Positions 12,951 to 26,088 are shown, counted from the first letter of the stretch. The stretch is 64,000 nucleotides of DNA from Dryas octopetala (GCA_963921425.1 OY992832.1:8494001-8558000); one strand, 5' to 3'. The notes: generated by a model not told the origin, from the letters alone. Program-made: numbers and translations.

Positions 12951-15741
12951 GCATTGTTGGACAAACATTTTTCTAACAAATATAACAAAAAAGGAACATC
13001 AATATGGCCCATTACTTGTTGTTAACATGTACCTGCCCAGATGAAGTCTTGTTACAGGGCTTGGTTGGTTAGCAAGGCCCCATTGTATTCCTGTTCTGTT
13101 CATGTCTTGGTTCTTTAGGCTTGTTATAAACAACACCTAGGAGGTCCTATCCAATAATAAATTTGTTCTGGGCCAGACCCAGCCATACTGTTGTGGGCTG
13201 CACTACATGCACCCAAACAATTGATGGCTACACCTAATTTAAATAGTATTTTTAATAACAATATTACCTCTGACTGAAAGGGACAAGCCAAGACATAAAA
13301 TTATTTCTTTAAATTATAAAAATAAAAAAAAACAAAACAAAAATGTAAGAATTCATGGCGGTTAGGTCTGCGTTTTTTTTTTTGTTGTGACATCTCCAAT
13401 ATTATAAAAAGTAATATCACTATCATAGTTAGTTGGTAACTTGGTATGACTGTATAAATGCCAGAGTTTATGTTCATTTTCTTTAACTTTTTGAATTTTT
13501 GTCTAAAAGCAATGAAGAAAATAATTTTTTAAAAGTTATGGTCAGAATATTAGCGAATTAATCTGTTATACTTTTATTTAAAATTATAAATGGAAAGTAC
13601 ATAATAAACCCATGTCATTGGTCCATATGCAGATTGATCCACATTTACCAATTTTGGCATGTGATGAAAGTTATTCAATTTTCTCAGACCAAAAAAAGAT
13701 ATTAAATTTTGATCGACCATCGCCAATCAATGCCCATACCTTTAGACCATGGACTCTGAATTAATAATGTACAGTAAACACTAGTTTTATTAATGCAAGT
13801 TACGGAACTGTTCTTTTTTTTCTTTTTGTACAGTCATCATCTTCATCACAGTCCAAAATTAATTAATGACAGATAGGGCCCGGCTAAAATCATAGCCAAT
13901 GGAGACCACATTCACACATAAATCATAAATGCCATGAGCCAAGTAGCCAGCCCATGTAAATGACGATAGTACCCTTGGTTTTTGTACCCAAAAAGTGCAG
14001 GCTAGAGTCCAAAAACTAAGAACGAAAGGGACTAGTCGGGGATTCACGACCCCATGGACCTGTCCTCTCTGGTCAAACACTGGTCAAACTAACTCTGTCA
14101 CATATATCACATATGGTACACCCCCCTACCCTAGCTGGGATGATTAATTTGCTGACGTGGCCGTAAATATAAATGAACATATATATTCTGAAAAGACGAA
14201 ATTCACATCTGTATTTCCCATAAAGAACAAAACTGTCCTCTAATTCCAATAACATCTAAGTTCTGGGGTTGTTTGGTAAATTTGCTCAAGTTGAAGGGTT
14301 TCGTTTCGTGCCACATGGGCAATTAATTATTTTAACATTCTTGCATGGTAGCATGGGATTAAGAGGCTTAACTAAATCTAAATGATTAGGATTCTTAATC
14401 ATTTGTAGGCTTTTGATGTAGATTTATTCTGCTAGATCTTCTTCCCCAAGTAAAGAAGAGAAGAAAAAAAAATGGTCTTTTGCGCACCAACATGCACAAC
14501 AATGCTCAACCCATCATTGCAATAAAATTGGTCCTCAACATTTTAAGTCAATTCATATGATCATAAAATACATTTAAGTCAATATACTATATATAATAAA
14601 GCTATTGAAGAATCAATTAAAAGATTCTCTTATTTATAGTATATATGCATTTAATCTATTTTAATTGAAAGATTTTTCTTGTAAAAAATATAACTAGTTT
14701 ATCTATCCTCGTTGGACCTGCGTTTAATTATTTATCTAAAAATTTAGAAAAATAATATGCTTTAAACTTGAAAGAACCAAAATGGCAAGATGAAGTCATT
14801 ATATATGTGAGATGAGGGTTGAGATCGATTTCATATCCTCGTCTTAACCCACACTTATACTAGGACACAGTCTTGACATATACCAAAATATATGTTTAGT
14901 TTTCTAAACAGAAATTTTTCTGTTGATCATGAAGAAACTCTAGTTGCAATTATGCTAAAAAGAAAAAAGAAGTTCTGCAATTCGAACGGGTGTGATGATG
15001 GGAGGCTACACCACGTGTAGGGGCCGGGTAGTGGTAGTCATGCAGCCACTCTCCAGTGCCTGCAAGCACTGAATCTTTTCTCTGAAAATTTTTGGGGTTT
15101 GTTGATGTCAGTTTGAATGGATTTGCTTGGCCTTTTCTTATAATGGTACTATCTATCTCTCTCTCTCTCTCTTTCTTTATTTCCCTCACTGTGGGGAGCA
15201 GTGGTTTGAATAAGTAGATTCAGATTTGAACTTTAATCTTTGAAGATTTTAAAGGGTGCAAATCAATCCTTAAGCTCAAAAAGGTTGCAAATTTTAAGAC
15301 AAAAGAAACAATAGAAAATATAGAGAGAAGAAAAAAAGACACATATGGTGAAAACTTCAGGTAGCTCATCTTTGCTTCCAATATTTCTCATTTCTCATCA
15401 CCTCTAGATGCAAAGAGGCACCCACAAAACCACAACATGCATGCCAACATCAACAGTGGCCTCAAGAGTGATGTTTTAAGGGTCATAGATCCATTATAAG
15501 GCAAACCCATTAATGGCATTTTACCTATATTAGCATTCTTAGGGTGAGATTTGACTGGTTTGAACACCACAAGCCTACATCAAAATCAATCCCCCCATAA
15601 AGACCCATTAGACCATTTTTTTCCCTCCTGTTCTTTAAAGACTCGATCCCCCTCTCCCTCTCCCTCTCCCTCTCCCTCTCCCTGTGTGTAGAAATGTGTA
15701 TGTATTTTAGTATTGGTTAGGGTGGTGCATGCATTTTGGTG
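12951..15741. other. Intergenic region and trihelix promoter
   Basis: A 2.8-kb spacer with no convincing gene. Short open frames at 13859-14080, 14073-14255 and 14950-15189 show no recognisable protein. A (CT)n run near 15150-15173 and the CCCTCT array just upstream of the trihelix ATG are the only clear structures. The right-hand 400 bases probably contain the trihelix promoter and leader. Confidence 0.45.
15648..15683. repeat. CCCTCT hexanucleotide microsatellite in the trihelix leader
   Basis: Five to six near-perfect tandem CCCTCT units end about 60 bases before the ATG of the trihelix gene. The pyrimidine tract is likely in the promoter or 5' UTR. Length changes in such tracts can alter expression, but no effect can be shown from sequence. 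Confidence 0.85.
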
Positions 15742-17284
15742 ATGGCTGATCAAGGAGGTAACAGTACTAGTACTATAATGAGGGACTACAGGAAAGGGAA
15801 CTGGACAGTGGGGGAGACAATGGTTCTGATTGAGGCAAAGAAGATGGATGATGAGAGAAGATTAATGAAGAGATCAAGTGGGGACAGTAGTAGTGGTGAT
15901 CATCAAACAAGATCAATTAGCAAACCAGCTGAGCTTAGATGGAAATGGGTAGAAGATTATTGTTGGGGAAAAGGGTGTCTGAGAAGTCAAAACCAGTGCA
16001 ATGACAAGTGGGACAACCTCATGAGGGATTACAAGAAGGTGAGGGAGTATGAGAGGAAGAATGCAGCTGAGATAAGGGATGGGAAGGAAGCATCTTACTG
16101 GAAGCTTGAGAAGAATGAGAGGAAAGATAGGAACTTGCCTACAAACATGGTGCCTCAAATATATGAGGCTTTGGTTGAGGTGGTGGAGAAAAAAGAACAA
16201 GGGCATCATCAGAGAGTGGTGAGTGGTGCTTCTGTTTCTGCAGCTACTTCTTCCAATCCCAATCCCAATCCCAACATAGGGTATGGGATGGAGAGACCTA
16301 TAAGTAGTCTTCATCATCAGCCTTCAGCTCTTCAGCCTCCTCTAGTGCTGCAACATCACATCTCAGCTCCACCAATTGCAGCATTACCACTTCTACCACC
16401 ACCACCAGCACCGGCACCAGCACCACTGGCAGCTCAACCACCACATCCTCTTCCTTACTCACAGCCTATGCCCTCAGTAGGTACTCTCTCTCTCTCTTTC
16501 CCTCTCTCTAGCTAGAAGAATTAAAGCTGCAGTCTCCATTATTATTGCAGTTTTCATTTTCATTCCACCAAATTTGTGAAGCAAATATATGCATAAAATT
16601 AATCTCTTTTAGTACTATATATTGTCTCTGAAGCAAAAGCTTAAAGCAACTTTTTGCTACTGATCATATACAGGTGTTTCTGTTTATCTTTGATGCCAAT
16701 TTCTTCACTAATACAGAATTTCTGTACTTCCAATGAAAAACTAATTGTAATGCAAAAGAAAAAAAGGTGACAGTACTAGCAGACTGGTGGATCTCTCAGT
16801 ACTCAGTACTACTGTTGATAATTTTAATTTGTGTGCATTGGTAATAATTAAACATAATATTCAGTTAGTATTGATTGGTTGATTTGGTTCCACATTTTTA
16901 CCCTTTTGGAGACTGTGTGAAAGCTCAGATTCTGATACAAGTGAGCATTCAGACTCACCAGCCAAAAGGAGGAGGAGAGCAAGAGGTGGAGGTGGAGAGG
17001 GAACCAGTGGAACTGTGAGTGCAAGCACCTCAAGTGAAGTGGGCACTGCCATCTCCAGAGGTGCTTCCATCATTGCAGAAGCACTTCAGGGTTGTGAGGA
17101 GAGAGAAGAGAGGAGGCACAGAGATCTTTTGAGTTTGCATGAGAGAAGGCTACAAATTGAGGAGTCAAAGACAGAGATCCACAGGCAAGGCATTAATGGC
17201 CTTGTTGATGCCATTAACAAGCTAGCAAATTCCATCCATGCCTTGGCTTCCAACAACAACAACAACCAATCAGCTCCAAAGTGA
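15742..17284 (+). CDS. Trihelix (Myb/SANT-like) transcription factor
   Basis: Two exons, 15742-16480 and 16929-17284, join in phase (exon 1 ends GTA G, exon 2 starts AT TCT) to give 364 aa. An in-frame ATG two codons upstream (15736) is an alternative start. Residues ~15-125 form the trihelix DNA-binding domain with the three expected tryptophans: RKGNWTVGETMVLIEAK, LRWKWVEDYCW and QCNDKWDNLMRDYKK. Proline-rich low-complexity sequence follows (about 16320-16470). Exon 2 has an acidic SDSDTSEHSDSPAKRRRRAR patch, a likely nuclear-localisation signal, and ends in a charged helix (EEREERRHRDLLSLHERRL) typical of the family's C-terminal coiled coil. From memory it is closest to the Arabidopsis gene At1g31310. 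Targets are unknown; the class binds GT-rich elements. Confidence 0.88.
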
Positions 17285-19507
17285 TCATCATCATCATAAT
17301 ACACAATACTTAATTTCTATTTATATAAGATAATTAAGATAGAGAGAGAGGGCATTCTAATCCCATTCGGTTGATTGTACATAATTTAACAACCCATTAA
17401 TTTGTTTTATTTTCCTTAATTATGATTGGATAAAGCCATTTGTGTTTTAGTAATTGATCAAGTTATTGGATTCACTTGCTAATGATTCTAAATTTTTAAT
17501 TATGTATTGGGTTTTTTTCTTTAAAAAAATTATCTCATATATTCACACATAATGCCAATCTAGCTAATTAATCACCATATATAATGGACTTGTAGTAATT
17601 ACCAAATAATCTAATTCGATAACCATGGACTTCCCTATAGTCTGCAGCCATATGGTGTTTACCAGTACTATACATCATCGAGCAGATCACCAAGAAATAA
17701 TTATTAATTTGATTGATTTCCCTTATCCTACGTACGTACACATTTCTAACTCTTTCATCTAGATGGTTAATTCACATTTCACTATTAGGGTAAATTTTTT
17801 TTACCGTTATCTATTTGTATGCTATATGCATTTGTAACATAAACCAAATATGTGGATGTATATGATCTTCAGTTGAGCTACACAACCTTGTTGCCATATC
17901 TTTGATCTGGTCATAATGTAGTTTTCTCAAAGATTTTAAAATGTGTAATGTGTGAGTTTCTCAACAAAAAAAAAACAAATGTGTAATGTGTGTATCTCAT
18001 ATGAAATTTGGTCCCATGCATGCACTCCACATATCATATAAATGTATGATGATGATGATTGGACAGTGTAGTTCACGCAGTGGAGACTGTGGGACTAGAT
18101 CTAATTAGAATTGTTCATCTATATCATTTATGAGGTACAGATGTGAGAGAGAGAAATGTAGCTGGAGTTTCTGAGCAGTACTGCAGAGACCACACAGATC
18201 ACAAGTGCTTCCCAAAAGACTGGTCAAAGGCGACTAGTCAATGATCTCTCTGAGGGCTCGGGATGACAATTACGAAAATGCCATCTTTGTTGTTATTATT
18301 GGTGACGACGTTCTTGGTATTCTCCTGTGGAAGGCTGTTGCAAAAGTTGATTTTGCTGTGTGACTGTGTGTGACTGAGAGAGCTGAGGGAGGAGAGGGTC
18401 ATTATCGGCTAATTTGGTAGCCTCGCTCGCTGTGTGTGCTTCTGACTCTGACAAAAGGGTTCTACTGTACTAAAGTTGCACCTTTTTCCCTTGGAGAGCA
18501 TCACAGGGAGCTTGGACATAATGTCTATTTTCAGCCTTTTCCCCCTTTCATATAAAAACACCCACATTTCCCTTTTTTCTTCCTTTTTTATTTCTAGCTC
18601 AATAATCTTGTCCACTTTCAACAAAGTTCCCAACACACAAAGACTTTTTTAAAGTCTTCTTTATAAAAAAGTATTTAGTTCGCAAAAATAAAACTCAGTT
18701 TTTTATATGTATGAGGAAGGAGTTTCTGAAGAGGGATTCATTTTGATAAGAATAGTATAGGATCGTCCGCGGGCTCAACCTTAATGCAATTTAATGATGT
18801 TAACCGTTAATTTATTATATTTCTACTCAACAATCATTCTTACATAAAAATTAATTAAATCATAAACTATTTGATTATCTAACTATGATTAATAAATTGA
18901 CGAACAAGATATTCCCAATAAATATTAAAAATAATCGAGATGATAATCAAATAGTCAAACAAATTTCAATTATGCTTATTTTAAATGTACATCTAAAAAT
19001 TAAAAAGTTAGATAACACAACTATACAATCCCTTATGGTTCAAGTAAAAAGGAATCCCTCTTAAGAAGGCCAAGATCCTATGCATGAGTTTCGAAAACTT
19101 AACTATTTGTTTTTCAACCGATCTCTTTGTTGGTAGTCTTGCATCTATTAGAAAGATGATCAGCTAGATAATGAGTTGAGATGGTTCAAAACTTTGGAGG
19201 CCGAGCCTCTTTGTCATCCCTCAAAATAAGTAGGCCCGTCTATCAAATTTATTGGGCCTAAAATTGTTGTCGGCGCCGTCCAGTGAGCCCATATTATAGA
19301 TACGTGCCCAAGTGGGAGCCAAGTAATGGGGGATGGGCTGGGCCGGCCGTTAGGCCTATACATTAAAAAAAAAAAAAAAGGAAAAAGATTTTTCGAATGC
19401 TTGCTACGTGGAAAACAATGGAATATGTTATGTTAAATCCACGGAAGTCTTCGTAGAAAAAAAAAACAAAACAAAACAAAAAACAATTGCTTCAGTAAAA
19501 GTGTAAA

Positions 19508-19510
<3 letters not shown>
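17285..19510. other. Intergenic region between trihelix and Rab genes
   Basis: AT-rich spacer with no convincing gene. The first ~150 bases are probably the trihelix 3' UTR, with AT-rich polyadenylation-like words. An open frame at 18409-18636 on the minus strand has no recognisable similarity. Confidence 0.45.

Positions 19511-19562
<52 letters not shown>
19511..19562. repeat. (GA)26 microsatellite upstream of the Rab gene
   Basis: Twenty-six uninterrupted GA units lie about 150 bases before the Rab5-type ATG, probably in the promoter or 5' UTR. GA/CT tracts near plant start sites can bind BPC-type GAGA factors, which is known biology; binding here is inference. It should be highly length-polymorphic. 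Confidence 0.95.
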
Positions 19563-19565
<3 letters not shown>

Positions 19566-19714
19566 GTTGGTACTTGGTCTTGTTTAGGATCCTTCCTCTT
19601 TTGCCTTTTGCTGTTGCTTGCATCAAACATTCAAACCCTTCTTTCTTCTTTGTCAAAGTCTGCGGTCTGCTTCAATTCTGCTCAATTCTTCTGATCTTTC
19701 GATCCACGACTCTC

Positions 19715-22700
19715 ATGGCCACCACTGGGAACAAGAACATCAATGCCAAATTGGTCTGGATTTCTGTCTCTGAATAAAACCCCTTTCTTGAGCTTGCTTT
19801 CTGTTTAATTTTATCGAATTTTGCGAGTTTGATTGGTCTGTTATGTTCTTGATATGGTCCTGTTTTGATTATCTCTAATTTCGTTTAGGTTTCTAGGAAA
19901 GTTTGTAATTTTGATCGGTCTGTTTGGGATTCTATGAGAATTCTGATGTGGGTTTTGTTTGTTTATCATGGAATTTGTTTGGATGATCAATTATCTGATA
20001 TGGGTCAGCTGTAAATTTTGGATTGTCAACATTTGTTATCTTCGATGTTGTTCTGCATGATTATGCCTGATATTCAGATGCTCGCATATTTTATTATTGT
20101 TGCTGCAGTTGTTGTTCAATGGTATGTTTTGGGCTCTAGGATTTGATATAAGGTAGTTTTCTTGTTCATGTACCTTGTTTTCTGTCTAAGACTAGGTAAT
20201 GATGCATATCGAACTTCTTGTCAGTATCCCACAACAAGAAAGGCGACTGAAAATTTATTAAGTTTTCTAGCGGTTTGGGCAAAAGGCCAAATTTTTCACT
20301 TTTCTGTGTTGTTGTTTATCTTGGTCTGTTATGATATTGTGAACCCGAAGGTCTATGAGAATAAATATAATAATACTGTGATTGGGGCAAGTATTATAGC
20401 TTTCTTGAATAAAGAGAATGTTTGGTGTCAAGGTTATTTGATTTTTGGTTCTTTAATATACTAATTCTTTTAGATGGAAGCATATGTAGTTTAGCATTAT
20501 GTGATGGAAAGTCCTCTTTTATTTGTTTATTATTTTTCCTTGGTAATTTCCTTTTCTGATCTCTAGAGTGATGTTTGATATTGTGATTCAGGTGCTTCTT
20601 GGGGATGTCGGAGCTGGGAAGTCTAGTCTAGTGTTGCGCTTTGTAAAAGGGCAATTCATTGAATTTCAGGTTGGTTCTATTGTGAAACTCTGGGTTTCTA
20701 TAATTTTTAAAGGAAACCTTTTTCTTTTTGATCCAGGACCTTACTTTGTTATATGATATTGTAGGAATCAACAATAGGTGCTGCCTTCTTCTCACAAACA
20801 TTGGCTGTAAATGACGCAACTGTAAAATTTGAGATTTGGGATACAGCAGGTCAAGAGAGGTACCATAGTTTGGCGCCAATGTATTATAGAGGAGCGGCTG
20901 CTGCAATAATTGTGTATGATTTAACAAATACAGTGAGTATATTCAGAAATGTTTGATTTCCTTGAAATTTATCGTGTTTCTGATGGTGAAGTTGAGGGTG
21001 AGGCAATGGACCTTCTGAAGCAAGTGGTGTGACCTTTGAGGTCTGAAGCTAAAGCTGATTCCATCCCCCACTTGGACAAATGCATTGAATTTCGGATTCA
21101 CAGAATGCATCTTATATTTTTTATAATTAGTAGATTTAAAATTCAGCTAGATAGATGGAGTGTGTAGGTTATAGCAGAAAATTCAGCTAGAAAGTTCTTG
21201 CTAGTGATTTAGGACAATCTTTTTTCAATTCGTTGGCTGTTTGGCATTTTTCAGTCTTCCCTAGTTGACAATTTGCTTTCTGTCCGACATCTTATCATTT
21301 AAATTGTTTTTGTGTTTCATGTGTTTAATATTTTTGTATCTTTACCAAGTAGTCTCATTTACCGGTGAAATATTTTAGTTTTGCTGTTGTGATATTATTT
21401 AGTCAAATACAACTTAACAGAAATGCAACTTTATTTCTTCTCTTGTAGGCTTCATTTGAGCGAGCAAAAAATTGGGTGGTAGAGCTTAAATCACAAGGTA
21501 TTGTTTGCACTTTCTTGTTGTGATTTAGATATCCTTCTATTTATATATTTGTCTCTTTCATGGCTGTTTTGGACAACTTCATCCGGTGGTAGTCATTGAC
21601 TGTAACTGTGATTATATTCTTTTAATTGGTGGGGCATACTAACTTCTTTACACTAATTGTGGTACTAGCTTCTTTATTTCCTCCAATATGACTTTAATTC
21701 TATATAATTTGATTTTTTCCCTTATGACAAGGCAATCCGAACATGGTTATGGCACTAGCTGGGAATAAAGCAGATCTGGTTGAGGCAAGGAAAGTGGCAG
21801 CAGAGGTAAGTTTATCATTTTCTGTTTTTTTATTGTTATGCTTACTGGTTGAATTTTGTAGCACTCTTGATTTTTCCTGTCAAAAATCCTTAGTTCTTGA
21901 AAAATAAAGCAGCTTTTCCGGATCAATGAATTTGAAAAATTCAAAGATACACATGGAAATATTTTTGGTGATCTGCCCCTTCGTGTAACTTTTACAGTTC
22001 CATTCTTCTTATAGTAATTTATGCTTATGCTAATGTTGGACATTATTTTTCAGTCGCATTCTTATAGTAATATATGCCACTTCTCCTATCTTGTATCCAC
22101 CCCTTAGAAAAAAAGGGTTGGATACAAAATTTATGGGAGATATGACATCTCATTATATGATATCGATAATTGCAAGCTGTTTTTTTTTTTTTTTTTTGGT
22201 TTTTCTCCTCCTTATCGGTGGTTATGCTTAATGGTGGCAGAATCATATATACATAAAACTAAATTTTGCAGCAAATAAAGGAAAGAGGAAAAGAAAATGA
22301 TGTTTTTCACCTTACTACTTCTTAAAGGCCAATTGGTCATGTTGTCTATTTTCCATAAGCTGTTACTGAAAAAATAGGGTAAACCAAAAAGCTGGACAAA
22401 CTATGTCTAGAGAGCGTCTCTGGCTTGAAGATGGTTTAAAACTATAAAAGTGACAGATTATTGGAACTAATTTGACTATAATGTTTTTGTGTTATATGTT
22501 TATACATTTTGAGCGTTGCTCATATAATTTTTGCTGCTGTTGCAGGACGCACAGGCATATGCTCAGGAGAATGGCCTTTTCTTCTTGGAAACCTCTGCAA
22601 AAACTGCAGACAATGTCAATGACATTTTCTATGAGATAGGTACTTTTTAGTGGGATGGATCTTAAAAGCTTTGAAAGAAAACCTAGAAATGAATTTTAGC

Positions 22701-23137
22701 ACAAAATTAGTTTTCAGATTCATTGGTCAGCATCTGAATCATAAGTTCCAAATGTTCTACACTTCTACGTATTTGTGTTGGATTTTTTAAAAAAAATTTC
22801 CTGCAGATTTTACCAGATTGCTGTTGGCATCAAGTAATTTATGCAGAAGTTTTCTTCAATATACTTATGCTGGACATTTTAGGGTCTTTCTAAAAGCCAA
22901 TAACATCTACCCATTTCACCTGAGAAATTAACTTCTGTTAAAAAATGGCTTTACTCGAGTATTTCTGCATATTTGGTTTTCGTTTCAACAAAATTCATGA
23001 TCTGATTATTATGGTTTTCTTCTGTTTTGGATACAGCAAAGAGATTACCTCGAGTGCAGCCTGTGCAGAACCCTGCAGGAATGGTTCTTATGGATAGACC
23101 CTCTGAAAGAGTCGCAAGCTCGTCCTGTTGCTCTTAG
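19715..23137 (+). CDS. Rab5-type small GTPase (RABF2 / ARA7-RHA1 group)
   Basis: Seven exons: 19715-19753, 20592-20669, 20765-20932, 21449-21497, 21732-21805, 22546-22639 and 23037-23137. The product is about 200 aa, the usual Rab length. All G motifs are present: P-loop GDVGAGKS, switch I ending in STIGAAF, switch [19 protein letters not shown] for guanine recognition, and ETSAKT. The C-terminus SSSCCS supplies cysteines for geranylgeranylation, as in canonical plant Rab5 rather than the N-myristoylated ARA6 type. The family controls transport to prevacuolar/multivesicular endosomes and the vacuole. The start [13 protein letters not shown] matches the family N-terminus. From memory the positional match is At5g45130 (RHA1). 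All donor and acceptor borders preserve frame, so the gene looks functional. Confidence 0.95.
22073..22147. repeat. Imperfect hairpin in Rab intron 5
   Basis: Two arms of about 33-36 bases pair imperfectly around a short loop. The inner parts read TTGTATCCACCCCTTA and AAAGGGTTGGATACAAAA. It looks like a small foldback or miniature transposon in the intron between the exons ending at 21805 and starting at 22546. No target duplication is clear. Confidence 0.5.
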
Positions 23138-24549
23138 AGGTTCTTTGGTGCTTTAGGTCGCTGCCTGGTCAGTATTTGCATAATAGCTCGATTAAACCAC
23201 AGTGGAAAGTGATGTATCAGCTATCTAGTTTCCTATGTATGTGTACATTTATTCAGATTTGTATATGCATGTTTGTTTAGAAATGATCTTCACAAGGTGT
23301 GAGAAGCATATGGAGATTGTCTTTTCATGTAATGAAATGGTTTGGCATGCTAACTCTGAGCTGCAAATACCCAGATTTAGTGGTGAATAATAAGAATGCT
23401 TGTTCCTTGATGAGAGGCAAACATAATTTTAGTGGAAACTATAAAGTCAAAATCAGTCAAAATTCTAACATTTGTTGAAGTAATCTTTCCACTGCCAAGT
23501 ATTTCGTGAAAATTACTCTGTAGAATTGTGTTGTGATGGATTAAGAAAATAAGGATTTCAAAGTCCATTTTCTCTTGTAGCACCTTAATAACGTCTCCTT
23601 GATGGTCATCGTCGACTACACTGACAGTGGGCTGTATACTTGGGCTGTGAACCCCCGCACCATGTTTGTTTTGAAGCTATATCTTTACTACTTCGACCAA
23701 AAAAAGAAAAGAATCTATATCTTACTCTCACAGTGAAAATACTAATGTGTTGTTGGAGGAAGTGCTAAATTGTTCCATGATGTTGTGTAGTTTATATTGT
23801 TCCAAATAATGCACAAGTAACCTGATTAGTGGGACCAAAGCTGAAGAGTATTGCTATTTCAAAGCCGAAGAGTATTACTATTTGGACCATCTCAATTATT
23901 ACTTTGTTGATTATCTCTTATCTCTCTAATAGAGGTGAGAACCACACATGTGATTATTCAAAACCGGAAGGTGCGAGGCAGCATTTTTTTTAGCATGAAG
24001 ATCTGACTCTTCACATCCTTGCAAGCCTAACACTGAGTCTAATCACACCCCCATCTATCTAACTATATATTGACTGCAATATCATAATAACCTTGGGACT
24101 AATTAATTAATAATTTAATACATGGAAGATCCACCACAGTATTCAACAGTTGCCAAAGATATATTCCTTGAACACTTTTTGGCATATGTTATGTCTCTAT
24201 TTATCTATTTTATTATTTTGCGTGTGCATGGTCACATATAAACCTCGTCACAGAAAATTAATGTTTCTCCACTTCAATTTGTTACCTCGTCACCAAGCAA
24301 TGGGAATATAAACAGCTCATTTTCTTGACCATCTGAGATCATATAAGCATGGAAATCGATTTAACAATGATTTATCCAAGTACAAACAACCAAAATTCAT
24401 CAATTAAAGAAAAGGAAACTAAAGAAATACATCAATTATTCAAATATCCAAACTTCCAAGCCTGCCTGCCTCACTATTTTGTCTGCTGAAAAGTGCAGCA
24501 GCATAACAGCAAGAACCATATACCATCAACTACCACTGGGATTAATTAA
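23138..24549. other. Convergent spacer between Rab and aspartic protease genes
   Basis: The left ~250 bases are probably the Rab 3' UTR and the right ~150 the protease 3' UTR (minus strand). The rest is AT-rich; the open frame at 23377-23583 has no recognisable similarity. Confidence 0.45.
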
Positions 24550-26010
24550 CTATTTCTTGTGAAGTCCTTGAGAGGCTGCAGCTGAAGCACAGTCCATTGG
24601 TTGAAACCCAATTCTCTGTTTCTCCAGGTCATACACAACCTCCACATTTTGTTGCTGGAAGCTCCCAAACACCCCAGCAGGCCCATAATCCCCATCATCC
24701 ATGCTTTGGAACAACAGACATTTCACCACAGTGGAGTTAATTGGAGCCCCCATAGCATAGAAGTAGTTTCCTTGGGGCAATACCAGACTCACATTATTCA
24801 AGAAATGGAAAGTGATTGAAGGAAAGAGGTCTTGGTGATCTGGGAAAGTACTGATTGTATATGGGACTTCATAACAAAGATCAAAAGAGGTCCTTATCTC
24901 CATTTCCTTGGCTCTAGGATATGCTATCACTGACTGGAGGACTGAGAGGAGGTCTGAGTAAAAAGGCTCAGGCAAATGAGTGTAAGTGGTTCCCGAGTCA
25001 ATCAACAATCCCCCATTACCTTGTGAATCAAACTCTCTCAAGGTTACGGGTGCTTGTGTAATTGCACTGATGTTACCTATTGTGATAGCCTCTAGACCAA
25101 TGTAGTAGTTGTTTGGGTACATGGGACTCTTCAACATTGGAGTGAATTGCAAGTTATCTTTAGAAGAAATGGCAACATCTCCTAGAACTAGTGGACTTGA
25201 AATGTTAGGGTTGTTTGCATACTTGAAATCCAAGAAGCAGTGAGAGAAGCCCTTTTGTAGGAACCCAAGTTGTGATGGGAGGGAAAGTGATCCCCTACCA
25301 AACCCTGCAATTCCAATAGGCTCTCTATAAGTAGACCCAATGCACCCAAAACAGAACTTGGGAATTTCCCTAGTGACATTGGGGCTACTAATTCCATGAA
25401 CCCGAAGTGTGTCTCTACCAAGTGTCCCTGTGACAACCCCACCTGCACCATAAGTGTAAGCAAATGAAGGGCATGGTCTAGAGCATGTGCCCTTAAGAAG
25501 GGTAGTGAGTGAGCAACCGGCCATGGTGCATGGGTCGATTGAGTTATCAGAGCTATGGATGTCAATGCAAAAGGAGCTACCACAGAGGTCTCTGAGTGAT
25601 GAAGAAGAAGCAGAAGGAGAGAAAGTAGGCATTAGCTTATTGTTCCTATAGTCATCACAATCTATGCAACCAAAAGAAAGATTCCCACAAGGAACCCAAG
25701 TAAGGTCACTCCCAGTATCCATATATACTTGAATGACTTGTGGGGGTGTCCCCAAATTAAGAGATATCAAATACCCATCTCTAACTTCCCTCAATGGCTC
25801 CATCATGTCAGAGTACACTTGTGTTGATGGTTTCTTTTTCGAATTAGCCACGGCTTTTGGAGTTAGAAGGGAAGTTCGAGAATGTGTTAGACCTAGTACA
25901 AGGGAAGTACTACTGGGCCTCTGCCTGGCTAGGATTTGGTTGAAATTCAAGAACATTGAAATGAGTAGAAGGAAGAAAAGGAAAGTGGTATTGGTGAAGG
26001 GTGTTGCCAT
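24550..26010 (-). CDS. Secreted aspartic protease, plant A1B (nepenthesin/CND41-like) family
   Basis: One uninterrupted 486-aa frame with no intron. The N-terminus is a clear signal peptide (hydrophobic run FLFFLLLISMFLNF, residues ~10-24). The first catalytic motif DTGSDLTWVPC lies near residue 98 and the second, LLIDSGTTYTHLP, near residue 340, so both catalytic aspartates are present. A Cys-rich insert after the first motif (CIDCDDYRNNK ... CGSSFCIDIHSSD) is the nepenthesin-type insertion of plant A1B proteases. The conserved GIAGFGRGSLSLPSQL and C-terminal GVFGSFQQQNVEVVYDLEKQRIGF stretches are also present. Predicted location is apoplast or secretory pathway; substrate unknown. From memory it corresponds to At5g45120, also a single-copy family protease gene in this neighbourhood. 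Length and motifs indicate an intact gene. Confidence 0.93.
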   Translation of the reverse strand: MATPFTNTTFLFFLLLISMFLNFNQILARQRPSSTSLVLGLTHSRTSLLTPKAVANSKKKPSTQVYSDMMEPLREVRDGYLISLNLGTPPQVIQVYMDTGSDLTWVPCGNLSFGCIDCDDYRNNKLMPTFSPSASSSSLRDLCGSSFCIDIHSSDNSIDPCTMAGCSLTTLLKGTCSRPCPSFAYTYGAGGVVTGTLGRDTLRVHGISSPNVTREIPKFCFGCIGSTYREPIGIAGFGRGSLSLPSQLGFLQKGFSHCFLDFKYANNPNISSPLVLGDVAISSKDNLQFTPMLKSPMYPNNYYIGLEAITIGNISAITQAPVTLREFDSQGNGGLLIDSGTTYTHLPEPFYSDLLSVLQSVIAYPRAKEMEIRTSFDLCYEVPYTISTFPDHQDLFPSITFHFLNNVSLVLPQGNYFYAMGAPINSTVVKCLLFQSMDDGDYGPAGVFGSFQQQNVEVVYDLEKQRIGFQPMDCASAAASQGLHKK

Positions 26011-26079
26011 TGGGAATTTGGGACTTTAGCTTATATTGGAGATAAATGAGCAGATCATTAGTTAGTACTTAGTAGTATG

Positions 26080-26088
26080 TATTTATAG
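26080..26088 (-). promoter_or_regulatory. Putative TATA box of the aspartic protease gene
   Basis: CTATAAATA on the minus strand, about 70 bases upstream of the ATG at 26010, a normal plant TATA-to-ATG distance with a short leader. Confidence 0.55.

Noticed and set aside
25188-25583. 131-aa minus-strand frame
   Set aside because: Same-strand frame shadow of the aspartic protease, with no start context or domain.
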